NCBI GenBank assembly: GCA_037481615.1
Contig: JBBFLI010000023.1
DNA length: 64,000 nt
Direction: 5' to 3' (one strand)
Source: SpSt-501 sp037481615
Lineage (GTDB): Bacteria; Desulfobacterota; Desulfobacteria; Desulfobacterales; SpSt-501
Of the stretch, positions 15,207-23,890 are shown one piece after another. Both the position numbers and the translations under genes were made by a program. Under the pieces are notes generated by a model that saw only the letters and a list, made by a program, of their open reading frames with translations, ran no database searches and had not been told where the DNA came from. Numbering within the stretch: the first letter of the stretch is position 1; each line of letters begins with the position of its first letter.

Positions 15207-17318
15207 ATGGAACCGGCCCTCGTCCCCCCCGCCGCCGCAACGCTCTCGGGCATTCCCGCCCGCCTGATCTTCCTCCTGGTTCCCCTCCTCGGCATCGGCC
15301 TCTTCGCCCGGATCATCCGGCGCCGGCTCGAACCCCTGCGGCGGGCGGCCCCCGACGACCGCTTCAACCGCTGGGGGGAGCGTCTCGCGGCCGTCTTCCG
15401 CCTCTGGCTCGCCCAGGCGCGCCAGCCGCGCTATTTCCTGGCGGGCGTGCTCCACATCGTCGTCTTCTTCGGCTTTCTCATCCTCGCGGCGCGCTCGCTC
15501 GAGCTCGTCGTGCTCGGCTTCGTCGAGGGCTTCGTGCTGCCCGGTTTCGGGGGGGCCTTCGGCGCGGCCTACCGCGCCCTGAAGGACATCGCCGCCACGG
15601 CCGTCCTCGTCGCCGTGGTGATCCTCGCCGTGCGCCGCCTCGTCTTCCGGCCCGCCCGCTATGCCGTGCCCGCGCGATACGGCAAGGACCACACCCCCGA
15701 GGCGATCCTCGTCCTCGGGCTGATCGCCACCCTGCTGGTCAGCGAGGGGATCTTCGAGGCGAGCCTCCTCGCCGCCGAGCGGCAGCTCGGCCGGGAGACA
15801 CACGCTCTGCTGCCCTTGACCCTCCCCTGGGCCTTCGCGCGGCTCCTTTCCTCCGCCCCGCGCGAGGCGCTGCAGGCGCTCCACCTCGCCGCCTACGCCG
15901 TCCACGACTTCGCCTTCTTCTTCTTCCTGTGCTTTCTCCCCTTCGGCAAGCACTTCCACGTCGTCACCTCGCTCTTCAACGTCTTCTTCATGCGGCTCGA
16001 CCCCGGCACGGTGAAACCCGTGCGGCACGGGGTGGGCGACGAGGAACTCGACCGGCTCGAATCCTTCGGCGTCAAGCGCTTCGAGGACTTCACCTGGAAG
16101 CACATGCTCGATTTCTACTCCTGCGCCGACTGCGGGCGCTGCTCGGACCGCTGCCCCGCGAACCGCGTCGGGCGCCCCCTCTCGCCGCGCTTCATCTCGA
16201 TCAAGGCGCGCGATCTCTGCTTCCGGCGCTATCCCGTGCGCGGCCCGATCGCCGCGGCGACCGAGCCGTTGATCGGGGGGATCTACGCCGAGGACGAGAT
16301 CTGGTCCTGCACGACCTGCGGGGCCTGCGAGGAGGAGTGCCCGCTCGGCATCGAGTACATCGACAAGATGGTCGACCTGCGGCGCGGCATGGTGGACGAC
16401 GGGCTCGTGCCGCAGTCGCTGCAGAAGCCGCTCGCGGCGCTCGAAAAGCGCGGCAACCCCTGGGGGAAGATGGAGAAGAAGCGCGGCGACTGGACCCTCG
16501 GGGTGGGCGAGGGCTGCCGCGTCAAGCTCTTCGAGAAGGGCGAGGAGGCCGAGGCGCTCTACTTCGTCGACAGCATCACCTCCTACGACGACCGCATGCA
16601 GAAGATCGCCCAGGCCGCCGCCCGGGTCTTCTGCGCGGCGGGCGTCGACTTCGGCATCCTCGGCAAGGACGAGAAGGACTCCGGCCACGAGGTGCGCCGC
16701 TTCGGCGAGGAGATGCTCTTCCAGAGCCTGAAGGAGCACAACACCGAGGCCATCCGGGCGACGGGCGCGCGCTGGATCGTGACGACCGACCCCCACGCCT
16801 ACAACGCGCTGCGCAAGGATTACGCGGGGCTGCCGCCCGTGCGCCACGCGAGCGAAGTGATCCTCGAGGCGCTGCGCGCCGGACGGCTTGCGCTCGCCCC
16901 CGCCGGCGACGGGGTGCGCACCTGCGTCTACCACGACCCCTGCTACCTCGGGCGCCACAACCGCCTCTACGAACCCCCGCGGCAGGTGATCGACCTTCTG
17001 CCCGGGCTGCGCCGGGTCGAGATGGAAGGCGACTGCCGCGACCGCTCCTTCTGCTGCGGCGGCGGGGGCCTGATGCTCTTCTACGAGCCCGAGGAGGAGA
17101 TGCGCATGGGGGTCGTGCGCGTGAAGATGGCCAAGGCGGCCGGCGCCGAGCTGATCGTCGCCGCCTGCCCCTTCTGCCTCGTGAATCTGGAGGATGCGAT
17201 CAAGGTGGCCGGCCTGGAGGGAGAACTCGAGGCGGTCGATCTCTGCGAACTCGTCGACCGGTGCCTCGCGCGCGCGGGCGGGCGAAGCACGGCGAACGGA
17301 CAGGGAGGCACGGCATGA
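15207..17318 (+). CDS. Membrane ETF:(mena)quinone oxidoreductase, heterodisulfide-reductase-like
   Basis: 703 residues. The first 260 or so hold five or six hydrophobic helices with paired His (HLAAYAVHDF, FGKHFHV), consistent with a heme-b domain. Then come two ferredoxin motifs, CADCGRCSDRCP and CTTCGACEEECP, and two CCG-type regions. The second is intact (CVYHDPCYLGRHN, FCCGGGGL, CPFC). The first has lost its usual cysteines: Asp where Cys is expected after GKDEK, and HAYNAL in place of HCYNT. This architecture is the ETF:methylmenaquinone oxidoreductase of Geobacter and syntrophs, passing acyl-CoA-derived electrons from ETF to quinone. Directly upstream of and overlapping etfB by 4 bp. 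Confidence 0.88.
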   Translation: MEPALVPPAAATLSGIPARLIFLLVPLLGIGLFARIIRRRLEPLRRAAPDDRFNRWGERLAAVFRLWLAQARQPRYFLAGVLHIVVFFGFLILAARSLELVVLGFVEGFVLPGFGGAFGAAYRALKDIAATAVLVAVVILAVRRLVFRPARYAVPARYGKDHTPEAILVLGLIATLLVSEGIFEASLLAAERQLGRETHALLPLTLPWAFARLLSSAPREALQALHLAAYAVHDFAFFFFLCFLPFGKHFHVVTSLFNVFFMRLDPGTVKPVRHGVGDEELDRLESFGVKRFEDFTWKHMLDFYSCADCGRCSDRCPANRVGRPLSPRFISIKARDLCFRRYPVRGPIAAATEPLIGGIYAEDEIWSCTTCGACEEECPLGIEYIDKMVDLRRGMVDDGLVPQSLQKPLAALEKRGNPWGKMEKKRGDWTLGVGEGCRVKLFEKGEEAEALYFVDSITSYDDRMQKIAQAAARVFCAAGVDFGILGKDEKDSGHEVRRFGEEMLFQSLKEHNTEAIRATGARWIVTTDPHAYNALRKDYAGLPPVRHASEVILEALRAGRLALAPAGDGVRTCVYHDPCYLGRHNRLYEPPRQVIDLLPGLRRVEMEGDCRDRSFCCGGGGLMLFYEPEEEMRMGVVRVKMAKAAGAELIVAACPFCLVNLEDAIKVAGLEGELEAVDLCELVDRCLARAGGRSTANGQGGTA

Positions 17319-18106
17319 ACATTCTGGTATGCGTCAAGCGGGTCCCGGACACGGCCGAAAACGAGATCGAAGTCCGACCCGACGGGACCGACATCCGGCG
17401 GGAGGATCTCGTCTACTCGGTGAACGAGTGGGACAACTACGCGGTCGAGGAGGCGATCCAGATCGCCGAGCGGACCGGGGGCACGGTGACGGTGGCGACC
17501 GTCGGCTCCGCCGACGACGAGGAGGTCGTGCGGCGCGAGATGGCGATGGGCGCTCAGCAGGGGCTGATGCTGACCGACCCCGCCTTCGAGGGCTCCGACG
17601 GCCGGGGGATCGCCGAGATCCTCCGGGCCGCCGTCGCGCGCGGAAGCTACGATCTGGTCCTCTGCGGCGCTCAGGCCGACGACGGCGCCGGCCAGGTGGG
17701 CGGCATGCTCGCCGCGCTGCTCGATTGGCCCTACGCCTCGCTGGTCAACCGGATCGAGGTCCTCGAGGGGAAAAAGCTCCGCATCGGCCGGGAGATCGAG
17801 GGCGGAAACCAGGAGCTGAGCGAGATCGAGCTGCCCTGCGTGCTCTCGATCCAGACGGGGATCAACGAGCCGCGCTACGTCGGCATCCGCGGCATCCGCA
17901 AGGTGGCCTCGGTCGAGATCCCCGTGCTCGGCGCCGCCGATCTCGGGATCGACTCCGCGCGGGTCGGCCGCGCCGCCTGCCGGGTGCGCAAACTCGACTA
18001 CTTCGTGCCCCCTGCCGGCGCGGGGGCCGAGATCCTGCAGGGCAGCCCCGAGGAAATCGCCGCCCGGCTGGTCGATCTGCTGAAAGCCAAAGGAGGGCTC
18101 AAGTGA
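17315..18106 (+). CDS. etfB: Electron transfer flavoprotein beta subunit
   Basis: 263 residues, small ETF subunit. Motifs: MNILVCVKRVPD at the start, VNEWDNYAVEEAI, the CGAQADDGAGQVGGMLA segment and the LPCVLSIQTGINEPRY region before the C-terminal arm. It pairs with EtfA to carry electrons from acyl-CoA dehydrogenase to the membrane oxidoreductase encoded just upstream. The start codon overlaps the previous stop (ATGA), as does its own stop with etfA. Confidence 0.95.
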   Translation: MNILVCVKRVPDTAENEIEVRPDGTDIRREDLVYSVNEWDNYAVEEAIQIAERTGGTVTVATVGSADDEEVVRREMAMGAQQGLMLTDPAFEGSDGRGIAEILRAAVARGSYDLVLCGAQADDGAGQVGGMLAALLDWPYASLVNRIEVLEGKKLRIGREIEGGNQELSEIELPCVLSIQTGINEPRYVGIRGIRKVASVEIPVLGAADLGIDSARVGRAACRVRKLDYFVPPAGAGAEILQGSPEEIAARLVDLLKAKGGLK

Positions 18107-19080
18107 TGGCAGCGCAGGTCTTCGCCTTCATCCCCCATGCGAATTCCCGCATCGACGACGCCGCCCCCGAGCTGGCCGCCGCGGCGGCTCGGCTCTTCCC
18201 CGGCGCCGCCGTCACCGCGCTCGTCGCCGGCGACGGGGCCGGCCTCGAGGGGGTGTGCGCCGAGGCGGGCCGCTTTTTCGCCGAAGTCTGGAAGTTCGCC
18301 CACCCGGATCTCGCCTACCCGAACGCCGAGATCCTGCGGCCGCTGCTCGCGCGCGTGCTGCCGCGCGGGGCGGTCGTCCTGTTCCCCCACAACACGCTCG
18401 CCATGGATCTCGCCCCGGGGCTTTCGGTCAAGCTCGACGCCGCCTATCTGCCGGACATCGTCGCCCTCGAAGGGATCGAGGGGACGCTGCTGCGCGGGGT
18501 CCGCCAGGAGTTCAACGGCCAGGTGAGCACGCACGTCGCCTGCGATCTCGCGGGCGGCGCGGTGATCACGCTGCGCTCCGGCTGCTTTCCCGCGGCCGGT
18601 GAGCTCCCCGCGGCGGGCCGGGTGGTCGACCGCTCCGCCGACGTGACGGGGACCGCCGCGCGGCGGCGTTTCCTCGAGGTGGTCGCCGCCGAGGTGGGCG
18701 ATGTCGACATCACCAAGGAGGATGTGCTCGTTTCGGTCGGGCGCGGCATCGGCGACAAGGAGAACCTGCCCGTGGCCGAGGAGCTCGCCGAGGCCCTGGG
18801 CGCAGTGGTCTCCTGTTCGCGGCCGGTCGTGGACGCCAAATGGCTCGACAAGAGCCGCCAGGTGGGCACCTCGGGCAAGACCGTGAAGCCGAAGGTCTAT
18901 CTCGCCCTCGGGATCAGCGGCTCCTTCCAGCACATGGGCGGCATCAAGGGCAACCCCTTCATCGTCGCCGTGAACAAGAACCCCAAGGCCCCCATCTTCC
19001 AGGTGGCCCAGGTCGGGGTGGTGGCCGACCTGCTCGAGTTCGCCCCGGTCCTGGCCGAGGCGGTGCGGAAAGCGAGGTGA
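18106..19080 (+). CDS. etfA: Electron transfer flavoprotein alpha subunit
   Basis: 324 residues, large ETF subunit binding the FAD. The C-terminal FAD domain shows VSVGRGIGDKENLPVAEELAEALG, SRPVVDAKWL, QVGTSGKTVKPKVYLALGISG, HMGGIKG and IVAVNKNPKAPIFQVA. The N-terminal domain is more divergent but of normal length. Translationally coupled to etfB through an ATGA overlap and followed after 3 bp by a RidA gene. Confidence 0.95.
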   Translation: MAAQVFAFIPHANSRIDDAAPELAAAAARLFPGAAVTALVAGDGAGLEGVCAEAGRFFAEVWKFAHPDLAYPNAEILRPLLARVLPRGAVVLFPHNTLAMDLAPGLSVKLDAAYLPDIVALEGIEGTLLRGVRQEFNGQVSTHVACDLAGGAVITLRSGCFPAAGELPAAGRVVDRSADVTGTAARRRFLEVVAAEVGDVDITKEDVLVSVGRGIGDKENLPVAEELAEALGAVVSCSRPVVDAKWLDKSRQVGTSGKTVKPKVYLALGISGSFQHMGGIKGNPFIVAVNKNPKAPIFQVAQVGVVADLLEFAPVLAEAVRKAR

Positions 19081-19083
19081 ACG

Positions 19084-19461
19084 GTGAAGGAGATCGTCGC
19101 CGCCGCCGGAGCGCCCCAGGCGATCGGGCCGTATTCCCAGGCGGTGCGCCTGGGAAACCTCCTCTTCGTCTCGGGGCAGCTCGCCCTCGACCCCGCAACC
19201 GGGGAGCCGGTCGCGGGGGGAGTCGAGGAGCAGACGCGGCGGGTCATGGAGAACCTGAAGGCCGTGGTCGAGGCGGCGGGTTTCCGGCTGGCCGACGCCC
19301 TCCAGGCGACCTGTTTCCTGAGCGACCTCGAGGACTTCGCCGCCTTCAACCGCGTCTATGCCTCCTACTTCGGGGCCGACCCCCCCGCACGGGTCACCGT
19401 CCAGGCCGCGCGTCTGCCGCGGGGCCTGCGGGTCGAGGTCGCCCTGATCTGCGGCCGGTAA
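19084..19461 (+). CDS. ridA: RidA family enamine/imine deaminase
   Basis: 125 residues with the YjgF/YER057c/UK114 fold. Motifs: AIGPYSQAV, LLFVSGQLALDP, MENLKAVVEAAG, and the C-terminal PPARVTVQAARLPRGLRVEVALI with the conserved active-site Arg. RidA enzymes hydrolyse reactive 2-aminoacrylate-type imines released by PLP enzymes. GTG start 19084, 3 bp after etfA, so co-transcribed. Its link with acyl-CoA oxidation is not obvious and may only be operon co-location. Confidence 0.9.
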   Translation: MKEIVAAAGAPQAIGPYSQAVRLGNLLFVSGQLALDPATGEPVAGGVEEQTRRVMENLKAVVEAAGFRLADALQATCFLSDLEDFAAFNRVYASYFGADPPARVTVQAARLPRGLRVEVALICGR

Positions 19462-19501
19462 AAGGGAGGGCGGCCGCCGCCCGCGGCCGCCCGCCTCTCC
19501 C

Positions 19502-20416
19502 ATGCGCATCGTCACCCGAGCCGACTTCGACGGCGTCGTCTGCGCCGCGCTCCTCGGCGACGCCCTCGATCGGACCGAAACGATCGCCTGGCTCGAGCCC
19601 GAGGAACTCTCGGCCGATCCGCCGCGCGTGCAGCCGGGCGACGTCATCGCCAACCTTCCCTGGCACCCGGCCGGCAGCCTGTGGTTCGACCACCACGCCA
19701 CCAACCGCATCGAGCCCCCTCCGCCGGGCCTCTTCCGCCTGAGCCCCTCGGCGGCGCGCAACGTCTACGACCATTTCGCCGGCCGCTTTACCCGGGATTA
19801 CGCGGAGCTCGTCTTCTGGGCCGACCGGATCGATGCGGCCGATCTCTCCTGCGAGGAGATCCTCGACCCCGGCAGCTGTTTCCCGCTGCTTCTTTCCCTC
19901 ACCCTCGCCCCCGAGCGGGGGAGGCGGGAGGCTTACTGGAATCACCTCGTGCGGCTGCTCCGCGAGGGGGGCCTTTCCCGGGCGGCGGCCGACCCGCTCG
20001 TCGGGGAGGCCTGCCGCGAGGTGCTCGCGGCGCATCGCGAATACGAGAGGCAACTTCGCGCCTGCACGCGGCGGGTGGGCCGGGTGGCGGTGAGCGATTT
20101 CCGGGAGAGCGGCCCGCCGGTGGCCGGAAACCGCTTTCTCGTCTATTGCCTCTACCCGGAAACGGTCGTCAGCCTGCGCATGCGCTGGGCCGATGAGGGG
20201 CGATCGCTCGTCTCCCTGCACGTCGGCCACAGCATCGTCCACCGCGGCTGTACCGTTCACGCCGGGCGGCTGCTGGCGCGCTTCGGCGGGGGGGGGCACC
20301 GCGCGGCGGCCTCGGTCAGGATTCCCGCGGCACGGGCCGAGGAGGTGATCGCCGCCGTGCTCGCGGCGCTGGTGCGGGAGGCCGAGGCCGGGGATTCCCC
20401 GGCCTCGGGGGGCTGA
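19502..20416 (+). CDS. DHH/DHHA1 family phosphoesterase
   Basis: 304 residues. The N-terminal metal site shows RADFDGVVCAALLGD and FDHHATN; the C-terminal DHHA1 domain has the substrate-binding FGGGGHRAAASV motif. This family includes exopolyphosphatase-like, pAp-phosphatase/nanoRNase and cyclic dinucleotide phosphodiesterases. The short central part and lack of RNase or sensory domains do not allow a substrate to be chosen. ATG 19502 is 40 bp after ridA. The gene ends in a perfect hairpin and faces convergent genes. Confidence 0.85.
   Translation: MRIVTRADFDGVVCAALLGDALDRTETIAWLEPEELSADPPRVQPGDVIANLPWHPAGSLWFDHHATNRIEPPPPGLFRLSPSAARNVYDHFAGRFTRDYAELVFWADRIDAADLSCEEILDPGSCFPLLLSLTLAPERGRREAYWNHLVRLLREGGLSRAAADPLVGEACREVLAAHREYERQLRACTRRVGRVAVSDFRESGPPVAGNRFLVYCLYPETVVSLRMRWADEGRSLVSLHVGHSIVHRGCTVHAGRLLARFGGGGHRAAASVRIPAARAEEVIAAVLAALVREAEAGDSPASGG
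20384..20406. other. GC hairpin at a convergent gene end
   Basis: GAGGCCGGGG-ATT-CCCCGGCCTC, a 10 bp perfect stem inside the last codons of the DHH gene. No T tract follows in either direction, so it is a possible but not classical bidirectional terminator. Confidence 0.35.
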
Positions 20417-20461
20417 AGCGCATCGGGGATTCTCCGGCCCCCGCGCGCCGGTCGCGGCTCT

Positions 20462-21016
20462 TCAGTAGACGAGCCCGGAGGAGGCTTCGGGATAGGGCGG
20501 CGGCGGGGGCGGGCCCGCCGCGCCCGGGCGGTAAGGCGGGGGCGGCGGCAGGCGGCTTGCCCGCGGCGCGGGCCGCTCGGCGGCCGCCGGGACCCGGTTG
20601 CCCTTCGCGTACATGCACTGCTGGTAGGCCTGGTCGTAGCGGCGTTGGACCTCCCAGCCGGCGGCGAAGGCCCGGTCGTGGGCCATCGCCGAGCCGGCGA
20701 GCAGGCCGGCGCCCGCGCCGATTGCGGCTCCGGTCGCGGCGTTCCCCGAGGCGGCCCCGATCAGAGCACCCGCGGCCGCGCCCAGAGCCCCTCCGGCCAC
20801 GGCGCCGGCGGCGAGATTCTCGTTCACCGTCTCGTTCGCCCGCCAGCCGGAACGGTTTTCCGCCCACTGCCGGCAGACGGCGTCGTCGTTCTGGAAGGCC
20901 TCGAAGCTCTTGCCGCTCCCCGGCATTACGAGAACGCTCGGCCCGGGCGGGAGGGTCGCGCATCCCACCGCCCACCAGGCCGCAAACGCCGCCAGGACCC
21001 CGTTGCGCACGCTCAT
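20462..21016 (-). CDS. Glycine-zipper lipoprotein
   Basis: 184 residues. N-terminal hydrophobic segment with a lipobox AVGC (Cys near 19), so a predicted lipoprotein. The centre is a glycine/alanine zipper (about 69-109) with repeated GxxxG spacing, as in the outer-membrane glycine-zipper family. A conserved-looking RRYDQAYQQCMYAKG follows, and the tail is Pro-rich. Such proteins are thought to insert in or span the envelope; no precise role is known. Followed upstream by another small exported protein on the same strand, 17 bp apart. Confidence 0.8.
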   Translation of the reverse strand: MSVRNGVLAAFAAWWAVGCATLPPGPSVLVMPGSGKSFEAFQNDDAVCRQWAENRSGWRANETVNENLAAGAVAGGALGAAAGALIGAASGNAATGAAIGAGAGLLAGSAMAHDRAFAAGWEVQRRYDQAYQQCMYAKGNRVPAAAERPAPRASRLPPPPPYRPGAAGPPPPPPYPEASSGLVY

Positions 21017-21032
21017 CGGTCACTCCGCAGGT

Positions 21033-21380
21033 TCACCAGCCGGGGGGAACCGTGTCCGGGACGACCCGCATCCAGCCCCCCGGGCAGGAGCGGACATAGG
21101 GGTAAAAGCCCCGCGGGTTTTCACAGTAGAACCAGTAGTCCTCGTCGCTCCGGCCGCGCTCGACGTACCCCGTGGGCGGGGAAGCGTAGAACCGGGGCGG
21201 CGGGGCGACCCACACCGGCGGCGGGGCGACCCACACCGGCGGCGGCGCCCACACCGCGGCCGGGCCGAACCAGAAGCCCAGGTGGACATAGGTGCGGGTG
21301 CGGTGACCCGCGTGCCCGACCCACGGCAGAGCGAGCAGCAGCAGAAGCAGGGCGGCAAAGAAGACCAGCGGTCGTTTCAT
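21033..21380 (-). CDS. Small exported protein with WVAPPPV repeats
   Basis: 115 residues. A clear signal peptide (MKRPLVFFAALLLLLLALPWVGHA) precedes a Pro/Trp-rich region with the repeated unit VWVAPPP, then an aromatic Cys-containing tail (WFYCENPRGFYPYV, CPGGW) like that of periplasmic YXWGXW-type small proteins. It starts at ATG 21380 with GGAGGAACCG upstream. It probably shares a transcript with the glycine-zipper lipoprotein. No function is known. Confidence 0.75.
   Translation of the reverse strand: MKRPLVFFAALLLLLLALPWVGHAGHRTRTYVHLGFWFGPAAVWAPPPVWVAPPPVWVAPPPRFYASPPTGYVERGRSDEDYWFYCENPRGFYPYVRSCPGGWMRVVPDTVPPGW
21207..21247. repeat. Tandem 21-bp repeat coding for WVAPPPV
   Basis: Two adjacent copies of a 21 bp unit beginning ACCCACACCGGCGGCGG on the plus strand, encoding VWVAPPP twice in the exported protein. 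Slippage at this unit could change the length of the Pro-rich region. Confidence 0.7.
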
Positions 21381-21465
21381 CGGTTCCTCCGCCTGATCCC
21401 GGCGATCGAGTCCCTCGACTCTACCCCGGTTAGACGAAGGAGCCGCGCCCGGGTTTACCCCGGCT

Positions 21466-22788
21466 TCAGACCGGCTGGAAGGCCGAGGCGGGGAAGAAAC
21501 AGACCGGGCACTCCGCGGGCGGCTCTTCACCGGTGTGCACGTGGCCGCAGATGCGGCAGCGCCAGGCCCGGCGCGCCGCCGGTGCGCCGGCGGCCTCCTC
21601 CCGCCCCTCGAGGGCGAGCCCCTCGAGAGGGGGCATGACCGGCCGGTAGGCCTCGAGCACGTGCCCGGCGAGGATGTGGCGTTGGATTTCGCTCGTTCCC
21701 TCGTAGATGCGAAAGAGGCGGCAGTCGCGCAGGATCTTCTCCACCGGGAAGAGTGTCGTGTACCCGTAGCCGCCGAAGATCTGCAGCGCCTCGTCGGCGA
21801 CCTGGAAGGCGGCCTCGCTCGCGTAGAGCTTCGCGATCGAGGCCGCGATCGTCGGGTCGCCCCCCCGGTCGGCCTCCCAGGCCGCCCTCCAGACGAGGAG
21901 CCTCGCCGTTTCCACCTTCTGGAACATGTCGGCGAGCTTGTGCTGGATCGCCTGGAAGCGGGCGATGGGCGTCCCGAAGGCCTGGCGCCGCCGGGCGTAG
22001 TCGGCGGCGAACTCCATCGCCGAGCGCGCCGCGCCCACGGCGAAGGCGCCGATCGCCGGCCGCGTGCGGGCGAAGGTCTTCATCGCCAGCGCGAAGCCTT
22101 GGCCGGGCGGGGCGAGCACGTTTTCGGCCGGGACCCGAACCTCTCGGAAGTGCACCCCCGCCGTGTTCGAGCCCCGCTGGCCGAGCTTGGGGATGGGCCG
22201 GCCGACGCGCACCCCGGGTTGCGTGCGCTCGACGAGGAAGGCGCAGATCCCCTCGTGGCGGCTCTTGGGGTCGACGGTCGCGAAGATCGAGAAGTAGTCG
22301 GCGATCCCGCCGTTGGTCACCCAGAACTTGGTGCCGTTCAGCACCCAGCCGTCCCCGTCGCGGCGGGCCAGGCAGCGGATGCCGGCGACATCGGAGCCGA
22401 GCGTCGGCTCCGAGGTGGCGAAGGCGATCAGCTTGAAGCCGGAAAGGAGCTCCGCGAAGACGCGGCGCTTGAGGGGCTCGTTCGCGCACAGCCGCAGCGG
22501 CTCCATACCGAGGGAGTTGTCGAAGATCGAGGTCGCCAGCCCCGCGCAGGCGGCGGCGAGTTCCTCGGTGATGAGGACGTTTTCGAGCAGCCCCAGGCCC
22601 TGCCCGCCGTATTCGCGGGGGATGTCGGCATTCATCAGGCCGGCCTCGCGCGCCCGGCGCAGCAGCCCGAGGGGGGTTTCCCCGAGGCGGTCGTATTTCC
22701 AGGCGACGGGCAGGATTTCCTGCAGCGCGAATTCGCGGGCTCTGCGGCGCAGTTCTTCCTGGGCGGGGCTCAGACGGAAATCGAGCAT
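21466..22788 (-). CDS. Acyl-CoA dehydrogenase with C-terminal rubredoxin-like domain
   Basis: 440 residues. Residues 1-380 form a standard acyl-CoA dehydrogenase: IPREYGGQGLG, FATSEPTLGSDVAGI, GTKFWVTNGG, the QIFGGYGYTTLFPVEKILRDCR block and catalytic-Glu region RIYEGTSEIQRHILA. After a linker an approximately 35-residue module with CRICGHVHTGEEPPAECPVC shows two Cys-x-x-Cys knuckles, as in rubredoxin or the rubrerythrin C-terminal domain, and binds one Fe (or Zn). The fusion suggests an internal one-electron relay that could replace or extend ETF. Standalone gene; neighbours are unrelated. Confidence 0.9.
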   Translation of the reverse strand: MLDFRLSPAQEELRRRAREFALQEILPVAWKYDRLGETPLGLLRRAREAGLMNADIPREYGGQGLGLLENVLITEELAAACAGLATSIFDNSLGMEPLRLCANEPLKRRVFAELLSGFKLIAFATSEPTLGSDVAGIRCLARRDGDGWVLNGTKFWVTNGGIADYFSIFATVDPKSRHEGICAFLVERTQPGVRVGRPIPKLGQRGSNTAGVHFREVRVPAENVLAPPGQGFALAMKTFARTRPAIGAFAVGAARSAMEFAADYARRRQAFGTPIARFQAIQHKLADMFQKVETARLLVWRAAWEADRGGDPTIAASIAKLYASEAAFQVADEALQIFGGYGYTTLFPVEKILRDCRLFRIYEGTSEIQRHILAGHVLEAYRPVMPPLEGLALEGREEAAGAPAARRAWRCRICGHVHTGEEPPAECPVCFFPASAFQPV

Positions 22789-22938
22789 GGCGGCCTCCGG
22801 GAAAAGGGGATGGCGCCTTTATATCGGAGCGGGTCCCCGGCGGCAAGCCGGCCGGAGGGCGTTGGACAGAGGGGGGGTCCCGTGCTATCCCCCCTTGGCC
22901 CGCCATGAACCGCAAGACAGCCGGGGGGGCCCGCACGG

Positions 22939-23808
22939 ATGATCACGATCAAGCTCCTGCTCACCGCCCTCTTCTGGGGGGGGACCTTCGTCGCCGGCAG
23001 GATCCTCGCCGCCGAGGTCGGACCCTTCAGCGGCGCTTTCCTCCGCTTTCTCGTCGCCGGCTCCTCGCTCGCCCTGGTCCTCGGCCTGCGCGAGGGGCTC
23101 CGGCCGCCCGGCGGACCGAAGGCCCTGCGCCAGGTGCTCCTCCTGGGCCTGACGGGCGTCTTTCTCTACAACGTCTTCTTCCTCCTCGGGCTCAAGCGGA
23201 TCGAGGCCGGACGCGCCGCGGTGCTCATCGCCAACAACCCGATCGGCATCGCCCTCGGCGCGGCCCTCTTCTTCGGCGAGCGCCTGAACGCCGGCAAGAT
23301 CGCCGGGATCCTGATCTCGGTGCTGGGGGCCGTGACCGTGATCACCCGGGGGGATCTCCTCGCCGGCCTGCGCGGCGGCTTCGGGGCGGGCGAGGCGAGC
23401 ATTCTGCTGTGTGTGGCCTCCTGGGTCGCCTATTCGCTTCTGGGCAAGCAGGCGATGGGGACGCTTTCGCCCCTGGCGGCCGTCACCTGGAGTTCGATCG
23501 CGGGGGCGCTCGCCCTTCTGCCCTTCGCCGTGGCCGAGGGGGTGCACGCCGCGGCCGGTTATTCCCCGGCCGCCTGGGGCTGCATCGTCTACCTCGGCCT
23601 CTGCGGAACCACGATCGGCTTTCTCTGGTACTACGAGGGCATCCTGCGGATCGGGCCGGTGCGCGCCGGTCTCTTCATCAACTTCGTCCCGGTGTTCGCC
23701 GTTCTGCTGGCCGCCGTTTTTCTCGCCGAGCCGATCACCCCCTCGCTGCTCGCCGGGGCGGTCCTGGTCACGGCCGGGGTCCTGCTCACCACCCACGCCT
23801 CGCGCTGA
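22939..23808 (+). CDS. EamA/DMT-superfamily transporter
   Basis: 289 residues with about ten hydrophobic helices in two EamA repeats. The first begins LLLTALFWGGTFVAGRILA, the second near SILLCVASWVAYSLLGKQ; typical blocks include VFLYNVFFLLGLKRIEAGRAAVL and GFLWYYEGILRIGPVRAGLFINFVPVF. Members export amino acids or small metabolites; the substrate is not readable. ATG 22939; followed by a hairpin and a new promoter. Confidence 0.9.
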   Translation: MITIKLLLTALFWGGTFVAGRILAAEVGPFSGAFLRFLVAGSSLALVLGLREGLRPPGGPKALRQVLLLGLTGVFLYNVFFLLGLKRIEAGRAAVLIANNPIGIALGAALFFGERLNAGKIAGILISVLGAVTVITRGDLLAGLRGGFGAGEASILLCVASWVAYSLLGKQAMGTLSPLAAVTWSSIAGALALLPFAVAEGVHAAAGYSPAAWGCIVYLGLCGTTIGFLWYYEGILRIGPVRAGLFINFVPVFAVLLAAVFLAEPITPSLLAGAVLVTAGVLLTTHASR

Positions 23809-23810
23809 GT

Positions 23811-23826
23811 CAACCCGCAAGGGTTG
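23811..23826 (+). other. GNRA hairpin after the EamA gene
   Basis: CAACCC-GCAA-GGGTTG, a 6 bp stem with a GCAA tetraloop, 3 bp past the stop. No T tract. It overlaps the -35 of the next promoter. Confidence 0.4.
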
Positions 23827-23852
23827 CGTCCCCGCGAAAGCGAATTTACTAT
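23824..23852 (+). promoter_or_regulatory. Possible promoter of the FMN-barrel/PEP-utilising cluster
   Basis: TTGCGT at 23824-23829, a 17 bp spacer and TACTAT at 23847-23852, about 40 bp before the first gene. Confidence 0.45.
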
Positions 23853-23890
23853 GGACCCTGATCCCCTCGGATCGAAGGGAGGACCATGCG

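Noticed and set aside
12432..16958. 1508-codon antisense frame across the acyl-CoA/ETF module
   Set aside because: Same reason: a shadow of strong C/G third positions on the coding strand.
13230..19080. Caffeyl-CoA or lactate-type bifurcating Etf complex
   Set aside because: The ETF genes sit with a membrane quinone oxidoreductase and a FadR-like regulator, which fits ordinary acyl-CoA to quinone flow rather than bifurcation.
21207..21247. CRISPR-like repeat
   Set aside because: The two units are directly adjacent with no spacer and encode a Pro-rich peptide repeat inside a gene.
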